Part shown: positions 1-11,305 of the stretch, piece by piece
Layout: each line of letters opens with the position of its first letter
Position numbering within the stretch: the first letter of the stretch is position 1
Source of the DNA: Agroathelia rolfsii
Lineage: Eukaryota > Basidiomycota > Agaricomycetes > Amylocorticiales > Amylocorticiaceae
Assembly (NCBI GenBank): GCA_018343915.1
Contig: JABRWF010000003.1
Span: 2,542,001 to 2,606,000 of the forward strand
Direction: 5' to 3'
Length of the DNA stretch: 64,000 nucleotides
The notes under the pieces: model-generated
Databases searched by the model: none
What the model saw: only the letters and a program-made list of their open reading frames with translations
What the model was told of the DNA's origin: nothing
Program-made: the position numbers and the translations under genes

Positions 1-1488
1 GTTTCCGTTCTTTAACCCAGAATTTGGCGTCCTGGATGAAGACACGGTTGGAACCAAAATCCGGCAGGCCGAAATATTGGCGAGAGGCATTATAAACAGC
101 TTCGTCGATCTCGATAATGGTAGTCGCGAGATTATGTCGATGGAAGGCTGTAGCAGAAATGCCTGTACCAAGGCCACTGCAACGTGTCAGTAAACTCTGG
201 GATATCATAACGAGCCAGATTTGAAAGGGGTACAAACATGATAAGTGCATTCTCTGGTGCTGTTGAGCGGCTATCGACCAGCCTTGCAGCTTCCTGCAAC
301 ACAAAAGTGCTATAGATCGAGTCTCCAAGCGGTTCGCCCTGACCATCGAAGCCACTCGGTGGCTGGCCGTCCATGCCTGTCACCCTATCCCCAAGCCATA
401 CGCCTCCAAGTAATGAATGAGAGGCACGCAGAAAGCGTGCACCAAGGGCCTCTCCTACAACAATGAGACCCGTGCCGGATTGAACAGAAGAGAGGATTCT
501 CAGATTTTCGGTGGGGTGTATGTAAGGCTCCACAAGGGGTCGAGGTAGAGTCGGGGCAGCGAGGTATCGCAAAATGGCTGGAAGGAAACTGAGAGCAACC
601 GCAGAGACCATGACTTTGGGCGTCGTCAAGCCTTCATATTTTTTGGATTTTGAGCTAGCTGCAGGTTCACTCGGGACGGAAGGTTTCGCAATCTTCGGAT
701 CTGATTTTGATTTCGTCTGTTTGGCTTTGCCCTTTCCTTTGGTTTTTATTTCTGGGGCCACAGACTCATCTGGTGTGTTTGCGACCTGGACTGTGGCGGC
801 ATCATCATCCTTGCCTAGGTCTAAAGCGAAGATGACGATGAAGAGCCCAATTGCTCCGCCTCCGAAGGCAAGAAACTACGAGAATGTTAATGCACCTCGC
901 TGGTAATGATGACGTGTTGGCGTACGTACGATATCGCTATCTGTGATCTCCTTGGGTATGAATGTAGGCCAAATAAGTGCAGCCGCTACGGTGGTTAATT
1001 GATAGAACGATTGCAAAATGATGAATCTGTCAAAGAATCCTGGTTGACCGCTTTCTGTGAAACTAATCTATGACACGGTAAGTATGAGTGTGACTGGCGA
1101 AGACAAAAAAAAAACGATGACAAACATTGATATTCATTGCTATTGAACTGGCCGTGTATACAACGGGTGCTAGAACCAATGCGTGTGTGGTCAAGGGTCC
1201 AAGCACCGGATCAGCCTTCCTGGCCGTCAAAGCCGCAATCCAGTAACTTGAGTTGGGCGCTAGTGTACATAAGATGCCAAATGCGAGAAGCGAAATTCGA
1301 ATAGATGGATGAGGTGTAAGGGCGGGTAGAAGGAGAGCAGCGCCAAAAACATAATTTAGGTGGTTTTCTGTCGGAACGGTAGCATAGAGAGGATTGAGAG
1401 CGCGTTTGTATGCAAACAGAAAGCACGAAATGGAGAAGAGGATGACTAGGATGCGAAGGATGCCATAAGTCGAAGACAAGAACGACAT
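1..1488 (-). CDS. Membrane-anchored spermidine synthase-like protein (partial, C-terminus outside window)
   Basis: Reading from 1488 leftwards, four exons join in frame: 1488-1126, 1067-930, 875-238 and 176 to the window edge. The first ~220 residues are mostly hydrophobic, with several probable membrane helices (near the N-terminus, around 'FLAFGGGAIGLFIVIFAL' and around 'VMVSAVALSFLPAILRYL'), interrupted by a Lys-rich cytosolic-looking stretch. The fourth exon carries an S-adenosyl-nucleoside binding loop (GLGTGISA) followed by IIEIDEAVY, the order seen in polyamine aminopropyltransferase (spermidine/spermine synthase) folds. Membrane-fused versions of this fold are common in fungi and bacteria, and their substrate is usually unknown. 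Whether this protein makes a polyamine or is a different SAM-dependent enzyme cannot be told from the visible half. Confidence 0.75.
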
Positions 1489-1920
1489 GATCGTTCAGAT
1501 ATTTGCCAGGCTTAAAGCCAGGTTGTCGACTCCGCAAATAGCCAGTGGGTTGCTAGAGGCCGCCAAGATCTGGTTTATGTTCTGAACACCTTCCAGGTTA
1601 TATAGATGTTGGGTATCTTGCGGCGTAGTAGACTAGTACACGTATACACGTATCAAGACAATAGTGGTTCAATGTAGTGGCCTTCAGTTCAGCCTGACGA
1701 AGTCGTCGCCCAGGCCCTTGCAATTGGGTGACGGGGAATAGATGGAGAAACTCGAGTTTCTCCGCATTCGGTGCCTTGGCCCGCATCCGTTTTCACCGGA
1801 ACCCGACATTTGCCCTGAAGGACCCACTCACCGATATCACGTCAGTGGTGTACAGTTTCAAGTGTCAAGCCATTGGCAAAACAATAATTATACAAAAAAG
1901 TCTAATGTTCCTTGTGGATT
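1489..1920. other. Intergenic spacer, no gene seen
   Basis: This spacer lies between the start of the spermidine-synthase-like gene and the stop of the O-acetyltransferase gene, both on the minus strand. Short open frames here have no recognisable content. It presumably contains the promoter of the former and the 3' end of the latter. Confidence 0.5.
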
Positions 1921-3539
1921 TTAAGAAAGGAAGCCCCTGATAGCACCGCCTACGTTTTTCACGTCTAACAGGAACGTATCATGGCCCCACACACCGCCTA
2001 GCTCGTAATGCCTAACATCTACATTCCCAGCCATCCTGAGTGCATCTGCGACCTCTTTTTGTTGCTCGGAGGGGAAGAGAATATCACTTTGTACACCTAA
2101 GATCAGGGTTGGTGTTTTTGAGAGTGGTTCGAGCCCCCGTGCTAATGATGTTAAATGTGGGGGCGGCGCATGAGGTGCTGGGTGCATGCGACGTGGGGGT
2201 AATAGGGTTCGTTTTGAGGGCGAAGATGTATATGTGGGGGTGAGCCTCAGTTCTTGCAGCGCTTCATATGTCATGTCAAACAGATCCATGGCCTTGGAGA
2301 TATAGATGAGAGAGTTGGCGTCATATTTAAGACAGAATTGTTCGCCCTATTTTTGAGATGAGATCACCAAAATTTGACGGAGCAGATTTATCATCTTACC
2401 TGATGATCCAGATATGTTTCAATCTGGAAATCAGGGCAAAGTGCAGGTTCTCGAGGACCGTCGGGACGAGTAGGATCGGGCGTTAGTTGCTGGAATTTGC
2501 GTCCGAACCGTATGTCCCATTCAGGTCCTGAGCGGTATGAGATGGTCGCGATTTCTACCACGAAATGTCAGGTTGCAGATAACAATAAGAGAAGACATGA
2601 CCTACGGCGAGCTAGCTTCATACCCGTATGAGGTGGGATACCATCATAGTAAAAGCCGTTGTTCCAGTTAGGGTCAGCCATAAGCACTATCCACCCACGT
2701 TAATCCTGTCCAAAAACAGAGCTCTAACTAGACCTACCACTTCTCTGTGCAAATCTCGTTGCAATACTCGCAGGCGTACTCCTCGCCGTTCCACTGATGC
2801 TCACCAACTTCGACACTCGATCCGGGAACAGCCAAGCAGCTGCAAGACTCTGCATCGCGCCCATAGAGCTTCCAATGCTTGCGGCCAGAGCATCGATTCC
2901 TAAATGATCTAGCAGGTGGAACTGGGCATGAACCATGTCGAAGATGGATAGTATTGGAAATCGTGTCCCGTATCGTTCTCCATTTTCAGCCAGTGGGTCG
3001 ATGGAGGATGGACCAGTGGAACCATAGCATCCGCCGAGAACGTTGGTACATATGACGAAGTACTTGTCTGTGTCTAGTGCACGACCGGGTCCGATGAATT
3101 CCTCCCACCAGCCAGGTGCTGGGTTAGCGGCTGTCGATGCAGCATGCGAAGAAGCTGAGAGACCGGTATGAAGGAGAATGGCATTATCCTTGGCCGCGTT
3201 GAGGTTTCCCCACGATTCGTAAGCAATAGTAAATTCTGGGAGAGGCTGGTGTGGAGTATAGACTAATGGGAACGGATCCTTATGATGGTACAGAGAATAT
3301 GAAGATGAAGGAGGTCTCGCATAGGATGGCTCAGGACCTGATTCTGAAGAGCCAACAATCCTTGCCTCGCGCTCGGCATTGCGCTCGACACATGGAAAAG
3401 TTCTCGTGGACAAGAAACGTGGGGAACTTGAAGAGAGGATCGAAGTCCGACGAGAGGATGCTAGGAACACCCTACGGTTCGGAAGATGTGTGATATTGAC
3501 CGCACTTCGTCGCAACGCCTGGATCATGGGTGTGCTCAT
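1921..3539 (-). CDS. Serine/homoserine O-acetyltransferase (CysA/Met2 family), probably mitochondrial
   Basis: Four exons (3539-2738, 2686-2606, 2554-2400, 2346-1921) give 487 residues with clean phases. The protein is an alpha/beta-hydrolase acyltransferase that moves acetyl from acetyl-CoA to serine or homoserine for cysteine/methionine synthesis. Visible features are the block [14 protein letters not shown], the nucleophile motif GSSMGAMQS, the probable acid in '[10 protein letters not shown]' and the histidine in 'GVWGHDTF' near the C-terminus. The first ~45 residues are rich in Arg and Ser with no acidic residue, as in a mitochondrial presequence. The [11 protein letters not shown] type resembles Aspergillus CysA and fission-yeast Cys2 (serine acetyltransferases) more than Met2, but I cannot prove the substrate. 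A start at 3539 is supported by the presequence. Confidence 0.85.
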
Positions 3540-3901
3540 CGCCTCGAGATAGCTTGCAAGTGCCAGTGATAGAATATAGTATTGGCTAGGCAGACGGTCG
3601 GGAAAGGAGCCGGCTTTTTAGTGGACGAAGGTGCATTGCTTAGCAATTCCGTCATCATGGCTGGCAAACCGCTACAAGTCCGGGTCTTTGTCAACATTCA
3701 AGCCACACACTAATAATTCCGAGCCACTCGGAGTAAATTTTCACCAGAAAGAAATTGGAGGTAAAAGAGTCTGGTTTGTTTTTATTATTATTATTATTAT
3801 TTTATAAAAAAAATCAATCCATAAATTCTACATATTCCTTCCTCTGGTAGGCAGACAAATACAGATAATGAATAAAGACAATGGTACTCATGACTCATCT
3901 T
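3540..3901. other. Intergenic spacer with a short (TTA)n microsatellite
   Basis: This is the promoter side of the O-acetyltransferase gene and the 3' side of the flavin monooxygenase. It contains a run of about seven TTA units near 3782-3803 in AT-rich sequence. No coding signal is visible. Confidence 0.5.
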
Positions 3902-6421
3902 TCACCTATAAAGTGTAGAATAAACACCCTCCTCCATTGCTTTAATTTCTGGAATTACATATTTCATTAGATCCCCGACATATTTCGACAAGCATATAAG
4001 CGACTCACGCAATGCCAGGTGTTTGGAGTGCATTCGGGCGAGATGCAGACTACCTATAAGCATATTTAAAAAAACTCAAATGAAAAGGTCTTCTTTTCGT
4101 TGGAAGCAATTGTGGACGAACCGGACATGTACCAAAGACCTTTTGGCCCAATGGGACGCCAACATCCGCGAAATTCTGCCTCCTGATCCATACCTAGGAT
4201 ATCGTCCGTCTCATCCGCAACTTTGTCCCCGCAAATACGGCGAACGTAGTCCTTTACTGGCCTGAGGCTAAACCACGGCCCTTTCAGAAATGTGTCTACA
4301 CTGTGAAAGAGGGAAGAAAAAAAATCCAGTTACCCAGTCGCAAATATAACAATATCCGCAGGCAGAGAACTACCATCCTCAAACTCCAAACCAGAGGGAG
4401 AGAACGTCTTGATGAGACTGTCGTTCTTGATCTTGATCTTTCCTTCTATAATCATATTACTGGCGCCAACGTTAAAGTAGTGTCCACCTCCGCGAGTACG
4501 CAACATGTGTGAAACGCCCGCGTCGTCAATGCCACGGTTCAGCTTGAAGCCAACCTTTTGTAGGCCTTCCAGGATTTCTCTATTAAAAACATATATGAGT
4601 CAGAGTATATCAATGCTGCGCATTGTTTCACCTGTCGTTTTTAGCTATGGCTGCTGTAGTACGTTGAGCAAGGCCCCTGGCACTGAGGAGAGGTGGCATC
4701 GAATTGAATAGCTTGTCAGCTATCTCAGTAGGCGGTGCGCCTTCGCTGTAAAGAGCTGTCGGGCGCATGACTTTTCAGCACTAGACAGGACCGTGCGAAA
4801 TCGCTAACCTCCGCCCATAAACTTCCACCCAGTCCTGAGATCCATGACGTACGTCGAGTCTCGTTGGCACATGGTAATGTCTATTTAGGTAACATTCAGC
4901 TCAAACTTAACTCGAAGCATAAGCAAAATTTGGTATTACCTAGGCCGTTGCGAGCGCAATCTGCTGCGACATCGTGCCCTATATAAAAGGTTCATTTATG
5001 ACTGAGAATTCAAACTCTTTATGTAACCTCGATTTAGTTCCTTACCTGAGTTACCGGTACCGATAACGACGACCTGCTTCCCAAGATAGTCTCTTGCAGT
5101 TTTGTAGCCCGCCGAATGTATAACCGTGCCTGGAAAGGTCTCCCGGCCAGGATAATCAGGAACGTAGGGTGCGCCCATACCGGTAGCCAAGACTGAAAGT
5201 ATAACCCATTAAATAATAGTAAAAGAGAAATGAACGCAACAATAAATTATATACCAAAATGGTTGACGTTCAATACCCTCTGCGTCCCATTGCGATCCAC
5301 GATAACTTGCCACTTTTTAGGTCCGGATTGGGAAGCTTGCACAACCGTCGATGAGTTCCATACGTTTAAGTCCAAAGTATTGGCATAGAACTCCAGCCAG
5401 TTTGCTAGCTAAGAACCATATCAATATACAGTTTCTTTTTTATGTAAAAACTGTGGGCACACTAACCTTTGGTGCGGGGGTGTATAATGGCCATGTTGGG
5501 GGGAAACTAGGGAGAGCCAAAAATTAGTTATCACATATATGCGGGGTAAAATACCACATACGGAAGATAGGGCATGTTGTCAACGTCTTTGATGCCAAAT
5601 AAATAAATCAAAAACATTTCATTTATGCAAATTACATGGTTTCCACTTACATACTGGCCAGTGCAAGCATAATGCATCATATCTGAAGCAACCGTTCAAC
5701 GCTCCTACAATTCATGCGGAGTCAAAAGCCATTCAACCTACCTACTCCTCCAATTATCCCCAAGCCGAGGCGCCGACTCGACCACAAGAGCAGGCACACC
5801 CAAATACTTGAGCCTCGCGGCCAGTGCCAGCCCGCAGTGGCCACCTCCAACGATCACCACGGCCGGATCGGAGGACGCAAAGTCGACTTCTCGCGCACGA
5901 TCTTCGAGCCATACCTCCCCCGGACGGCTCTGGTTGTACCGGTTCGATGCTACGAGTTCGGGGAAGCCTTTGAGGTCGTCAAGATTGGTGAACATTGTAT
6001 ATGCTTTGAAGGACCCATCCGGGGTCGGCACAAGTCTGAACACGCCCGTCCCAAGCCCGGTGGTGGTCTCGAACGAGAACGTGGCAAGGATCCAGGCGAC
6101 GTCTGGATAGGGCGTCTGCAGACGGACCTGATCCGTCTGTAGATGCAGTGGTTTGAATCCAGTCGACTCAAGACGGTCTTGCAAGAATTTGGAGATACGC
6201 GAGGCAGATTGAAAAGTCCGGAAGTCCCATGTAAGTGCGAGGATGTCGCGCCAGTAGGCATCTTCGGCGAATAACTGCTGCGTCAGGCCATCGTAGGGGC
6301 CGTGGTTCATCACTGCCGACGAGAAACGTTCAAACCATTCCGTGGCGACCTTGACTGGATCGGTCTCAGGTTCGATCCGGGCTCCGAGTTTATCGAATGT
6401 GGGAATATGTGATGCCCACAT
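3902..6421 (-). CDS. Flavin-containing monooxygenase with N-terminal NTF2/SnoaL-like region
   Basis: Thirteen exons can be followed in frame: 6421-5742, 5682-5651, 5586-5562, 5506-5467, 5408-5255, 5192-5046, 4978-4940, 4880-4809, 4755-4632, 4579-4334, 4300-4122, 4053-4009 and 3948-3902. The first ~170 residues look like an NTF2/SnoaL-type fold. Then come the FAD-binding loop VVIVGGGHCG, the NADPH-binding loop VVVIGTGNSG and, between them, the FxGxxxHS element in 'ETFPGTVIHSAGY' that marks class B flavin monooxygenases. The late ATG-proximal motif ADIVIFATG is also present. The family oxygenates N, S or carbonyl groups of small molecules; the substrate is unknown. An in-frame ATG at 6490 would add 23 residues. 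I prefer 6421 because homologues I recall begin close to 'HIPTFDKLG'. Exons of 25, 32, 39 and 40 nt explain why it looks fragmented. Confidence 0.85.
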
Positions 6422-7025
6422 ATTGGTGCTGGTGCAGTGGAAGCTTCGTACAAGACTACTAGCAAAAGTAATAATAGGCAATCGACACAAGGGGAAAGAG
6501 GGAAAGAGAGAACAAGAATCAGCTCATGTTTAGTTATCTTCGGAGAGGCCTTATGAACGAAATGCAGGAACGCTAGGCTATATTCACCATGCTTGGTCGG
6601 ACCACCGGCGACGACGTGGGATCAACAGTGGATCTGTTGCTGCAGTTCCGGGTCGGCGCTCAGGTGGCGCTCCGCCGTGCCCTTGCACAGTAAAAGTACC
6701 TAGACCCCGATACAGAGCGAGGTTTGTACGTCCAAGGCTTGAAAAGCGGAAGATGGATTTGGTGACAATCATGATGTACAATTGCCATGAGCTTGAGAGA
6801 AAGAGCGCATCACAAAAGGATTGTTATTCTTGTAGTATAGGCCATCATGCATCATGATGGCCCGGAATAATAGTCCATCAATAGTCTTCAGCTTGAAGCC
6901 ACGGTTAGCCGAATCGTTAGAGGAATTTGTTTCCGGGATGAGAGGACTCTTGGAGGAATAATAATTGACTCGCGATCTGATTTGGCAAACAGCACTCTAT
7001 CGACATTAATGAGACCCGGCTCCAT
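6422..7025. other. Intergenic region upstream of the monooxygenase
   Basis: Only short open frames are present (for example 6584-6781 minus, 65 residues), without recognisable motifs. It probably includes the monooxygenase promoter. Confidence 0.4.
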
Positions 7026-7475
7026 TTAAAGCGAGAGATGAGTCCAAATAGACAGGATATATACGATCCAATCATGAATAGTTAATTGCAGGTTATTGAA
7101 TCTTAAAATGTCTATTGATTGCATTAGTTCTGACAAGAACCGAACTTGAAGAAGATCTAAGCTGCATTTATTCTCTACCAGCATACCATCAAGCATGTAC
7201 AGAGTGAAGCTAGAGCTTCCAAAACGTATGACTTTAGGCAGAGTTGACTGTAGTGCGTCCCGAGCCCAAGTCGGGATGACTGATTTTTCAGGAATGAGCA
7301 GTAGTGTTCCCACCCTGGACTTGATATGAAGTCGTGCCAAGGCCAGGGTACGAGCATTCAAGACACCATGTATGTCATATGCTGGAAAACAGGAAGGGTC
7401 TAAGGATACACGTGTAATGCTGCTAATATTTAATAGTAGCACGAGATGTCGACCCGTAGACGCGATAATGTACAC
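7026..7475 (-). other. Unrecognised open frame of ~149 codons
   Basis: An uninterrupted minus-strand frame of ~149 codons without a family signature I can name. Its start codon choice is uncertain, and no flanking exons in a consistent frame were found. It sits between the monooxygenase and the truncated gene at 7688-8201, in a stretch that otherwise looks non-genic. It could be a chance frame or a relic of a mobile element. Confidence 0.2.
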
Positions 7476-7687
7476 AAGATAATTTGGAGCGCAAATTGGT
7501 CATCATACATCGAGTCTTGCCTCTCGTCAGTTGATCATACAGAAGTTACGCTCATCAGAGCTGAGTGAAATCAATTGATGCAGGCAAAAACAACCAGACT
7601 TCACAATAAGAAAGGTAATTACAACTGCGTTATGACTACATTCATAAACTCTGTAGAATAATGAAGCTAAGTTGAGGTGCCGATCAG

Positions 7688-8201
7688 CTACCCATGCGGC
7701 TGCGTCCCAAACAATGCGGGAGAAAAGGTTCGTGTTGGAGGAGGGGGTAGCTTGACCTCTATTACGTCAGATTTGCCCATCCACTTGGGAGGATTCCGTC
7801 TGAGAGCTTCCTTTATTGACAGGGCTAGTTCGGCTTGGTAATCACGCAAAGGGTCGTCAATGCCAACACCAAGTACGTAAATCTGATGAAGAGTAAAATA
7901 TCAGGTCAAGTAGGTCCAGATAGTAACATATATACTCTTCCAGCATTTACGCGAATCTGATGTTTTACCAGCCAATAATGGATTCTCAAGTTTTCATAGT
8001 CATTGTATTGAGACCCAGGCTCTGACCTACTGTTGGAATAATTATCGTCATCATCATCCAAGGATGCCGAGTTCGCCAGGGTGAGCAAATCCACGGTGGG
8101 GTCAGGTCCCGAACGTCCTGTGTTAGGATCAGCCAGCGGCTTGTCTACATTTTTTTTTAGATATGGTGACGACCATGTGCTATGAAGCCCTTGAATGATA
8201 T
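7688..8201 (-). pseudogene. C-terminal part of an unrecognised gene, 5' end missing
   Basis: Two exons (8201-7936 and 7882-7688) join in frame through a normal gt/ag intron and end at a TAG stop. They give ~153 residues with protein-like composition. The first exon has an Asp run (five D) and ends 'HQIRVNAGR'. The second begins 'IYVLGVGIDDPL' and ends in a Pro-rich stretch ('LPPPPTRTF'). No ATG opens the frame: upstream is an in-frame stop just before a possible acceptor at 8203-8202. Beyond that lie ~250 nt of AT-rich sequence and then the dispersed repeat at 8508. I do not recognise the family. It is either a gene with a distant small first exon or one that lost its 5' end, possibly through repeat insertion. 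Confidence 0.45.
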
Positions 8202-8507
8202 CTATTGGAATAAATGGGATGAGAAAAATGACTTATATATTCGGTAGATAAAATGTATCGGTTTTATACATGTATGTTAATTGTGAGACATAAGACAAAA
8301 GAATACAAAAGATACAAAAGAAACTATTGTTACGACGCATACAAAAAGTTCGTGCTATATTCGTAGCTGTTTATTATCCTTATTATCCAACAATATCTAA
8401 ATACAAAAAAGCATTGAACCCAGGGGTGGGATAGCAAAGCTTAGCATTTGTGCCTCAAAGATAAGTGTCCCAATGACTTATGCTTGCTAGCTTTGAGCCT
8501 GTGTTCA

Positions 8508-9135
8508 TAATCACGAAATGAAAATGGACATAGGATTTGAGTGGATCAAGCTGATCATAGGGATATTGACGCGCCGAATGCCCTTCGTTAGGATCTCTCC
8601 GGACAAGTTCAAGGCCTTCGGATTCTATAAGATGAGAGGGGACCAAGTGATAAATGAAGGGGCCATGGCCACTAAAATACTACAGAAGACTATAAGAAAA
8701 ATCCTCACAGGATGATTATAGAGCGTACATTTGACAAGTGAATGCCTGGACTAAGGAGGTCCTTGAAACTCCTGACACGACTCTTGGGGTACATGTTGCG
8801 AAGCTAATCAACTGTAGTAGACTCGGTAAAAAGGAGCCACTTGTTGAAATCAAAGAGATGATGCAACTTCCCGGAAAGTCGGTTCAGTGTCTCCGAAATC
8901 ATGTTGATGGAAAATACACACGAAGAATGATGTTATGATTATCTTTAGAGCATATTCCCCCCTTGCTCATATTCCAACTCTTTTCCAGAGCTCTTAGCTA
9001 GTAATTGAAGGATCAAATCAATCGAATCTTGGTCATAAACCTACAGCTACCTAATACTCACAGTTATAGGTAGCACAAATTCGTCGACCATGCGATATAC
9101 ATTGATCGACGTCTCTGCTGACGAAGTCGTTGTAA
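8508..9135 (+). repeat. Dispersed ~0.63 kb repeat, copy 1
   Basis: This stretch matches, on the opposite strand, the sequence at 16055-16705. Shared blocks include one reading 'aggccttcggattctataag' (inside 8603-8632), another around 8653-8700 (a matching kilobase-internal run 'aaaatactacaga'), the 'aaggagccac' block near 8830, and 'cttggtcataaacctacagc' near 9029. Alignment needs several indels and no frame is kept open through both copies. It is therefore an old non-coding element or a relic of one rather than a gene. Class is unknown; no terminal repeats or target-site duplications were evident. Confidence 0.7.
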
Positions 9136-9597
9136 TCATAGACTGAATTTACTCTTCATCATTAAGGAACTTTGTTTAACGGCCAGTGGATCGTGGCGCT
9201 TTTCTCGGAGCTGGCGGGTTTGTAAGGGCGACGAAGAACAACTCTCCTCTTCTAGTGGCGGTCACCCTGCCGCCGCTGTCATGGTATCTAGACACGTCAA
9301 TGTCTATTGTCTATCCTCCGAGGTCACTACCCACGACAGTCGGTGATCCAAAATGTCGACACTGGTACTGGTAGACTTGGGAATTGACAAGGGCTGTCCT
9401 TTTTTTTTCAAAAAAAAAAAATAGCAAAAATGATTGAATCGGCCTTCAAGTTCATCAGGAGGAATACAATATTTAAAAGTACAGTTATACATGCATAAAG
9501 GTCGTCGTGAATGACGAGTCCACAAAACTGCCATTCGTGATTAAACCTAACTAATCTTGAAAAGGAAAGGGCTACTTACGACAAACTGTGTCAATCC
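9136..9597. other. Intergenic, no gene seen
   Basis: This stretch separates repeat copy 1 from the acetyltransferase stop. It contains an A/T-rich low-complexity run at about 9402-9422 and short open frames without recognisable content. Confidence 0.4.
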
Positions 9598-10762
9598 TTA
9601 GACAATATTCTTTTCGCCAGATGCCTTCGGCTCTCTAATCATCTTTTCATGGCAAGAATTGCATTAGATTCTCGCTACAATAATCAAAACACAAAACCTC
9701 ACTATCTTTATCACAAATGGTTTCTTGTCCCAAGTAGGATCATCATCACCGAGAATAATCTCATCCGCAGTCTCAAAGCCATGTGATTCGTAGAAAAACG
9801 TGTTAATTTCATTACTCGAGAAGAGGAAAGTCGCGCGATCTTGCGAGTCCGCAAACGCGGTGATGGTATCCACGATAGCACCCCCGTAACCCTTGCCTTG
9901 GTGGTCCGGGTGTGTTGCTAATCCGTCGAGGCAGTTCATTTCAGCAAGACGCGGTTCCAATTTATCATAGACTGCTTTCACTTTCGCCTTGATAAGTACT
10001 TGTCTCTGTGGAGAATTGCACGTATGTATGTATGAGACATTTTAAACGATGCACAATCAAAGATCAGACAAGAACCTGTTTCTGCTGAGGAGTTTTGGTG
10101 GCGTGTCCCCAGGCAAGCTCAAAGTATTCCAGTATTTTATCGAAGACTTTGTCTATAGGGTGACCACCCACTGCGGGTGGCCGAGTTCTGGGTACGAATC
10201 AATCAGTAGATGCCGTTATCCATAAGCCATAGACACCAACAAAACACCATACGCAGCACCGTGATCGACGGTGAAAAACTCGCGATTTGGCTGGGCCATG
10301 CAAATAGTGAGTAAACCGAGTGTATGAGCATATTCCATGCGTCTGTTGAATGGACTTGGCTTGTAGTCCTGCAATGTTAGTCGTATCGAGTTAATTATAA
10401 CATAGAATCCAGATGTATCGCAAAGGAAGCTAGCTGACAGGGGTGTCTCTCATGTAGCTTGTGAGTGGATCATGCTCAAATGCTGCTACACTAGTTTCCA
10501 CCGCCTTTGGCAGTTCGACTGTCGGAATGCGATCACCCAAACAGTTACAAAAGGAATGTTTATCATGTCAGAAATTGACGCTGACGGAGAGCGTACCCCA
10601 TCTGAGAGGCTTGACGACAGTGCCGGTGGTATCAATGCCGTGTGTATTCTCCGAGTTGCTGACAGCAGACAGTGCACAGATTTCCTTGGGACTCAGACGC
10701 TCGCCACGGGCACGTTCGCCCGTCAAGATGGAACGCGAGAGGACAGGGCTGAGGGTGAACAT
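9598..10762 (-). CDS. GNAT-family N-acetyltransferase
   Basis: Six exons keep phase: 10762-10597, 10518-10439, 10368-10235, 10187-10076, 10005-9703 and 9642-9598, giving ~279 residues. The hallmark acetyl-CoA pyrophosphate-binding loop is clear: 'LATHPDHQGKGYGG' (Q/RxxGxG/A). It is followed by a helix, the beta-strand 'ATFLFSS' and the 'FYESHGFE' element of the last GNAT helix. The C-terminus ends with the usual 'MIREP' strand. The family transfers acetyl from acetyl-CoA to an amine; fungal members of this type are mostly uncharacterised or act on small molecules. The last exon is only 45 nt. The 5' exon is the least certain: it relies on a donor at 10596 and an acceptor just before 10518. 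Confidence 0.8.
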
Positions 10763-11305
10763 GGAAGCAAGCCTGGTGTCATTTTTACCGAGGCCAAACT
10801 CGAGATATAGGCGAATTCATGCGCAGCCGCAGTCGAGGAGTGTTCGATGGAATTTCTGCGCCATCAATTTGGAAATTGTGGGGAATGTAAAATGAAAAAT
10901 AAGATAAAAACAAAGCAGCCCTTTTTGCCATCGACGTTGACAGATGTGATTACGGGATGGGATTGCAAAAGCGCTCAGGGCAAGACAAGTCCAAACCAGC
11001 CCAGCCCAGCAGCCTGAGCTGGGCTGCCAACTGTCCATGCGCTTTTTTGGCGGCGAACCAAAGCCGCGGAGGCGATATATAAGCGGAAAGAGGCAGGCGC
11101 GACACAGTCCATACGGAATCCTTTAGCCGCGTTTCCTTTCCTCGTTTTTGCAGCCTCAAAGCCTTCAAAAGGACAGACGCCTGCCCCTTCCGCTCCCTCT
11201 TTCTCTCTCAAGCACAAAGCAGTCCAGCCCACGCTCACTTTCCCGCAGCTAACCATAGCTTTCTCCTTTTAATAATTCTTTCTTCCTAAACAAGCTAGAA
11301 AAAAA
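10763..11305. promoter_or_regulatory. Divergent promoter region with TATA box
   Basis: This is the spacer between the divergent acetyltransferase and GPI-protein genes. A TATA-like box (TATATAAG, 11076-11083) lies ~220 nt before the plus-strand ATG. It is followed by a pyrimidine-rich stretch (~11183-11215), typical of strongly expressed fungal genes. Upstream is an 8-bp inverted repeat (CAGCCCAG at 11002-11009, CTGGGCTG at 11019-11026, 9-nt loop) embedded in repeated 'cagcc' units. Other open frames across it are antisense or chance. Confidence 0.55.

Noticed and set aside
10975..11256. Overlapping short frames between the acetyltransferase and the GPI-protein gene
   Set aside because: They overlap the TATA box and pyrimidine-rich leader of the GPI gene and have no protein-like motifs.
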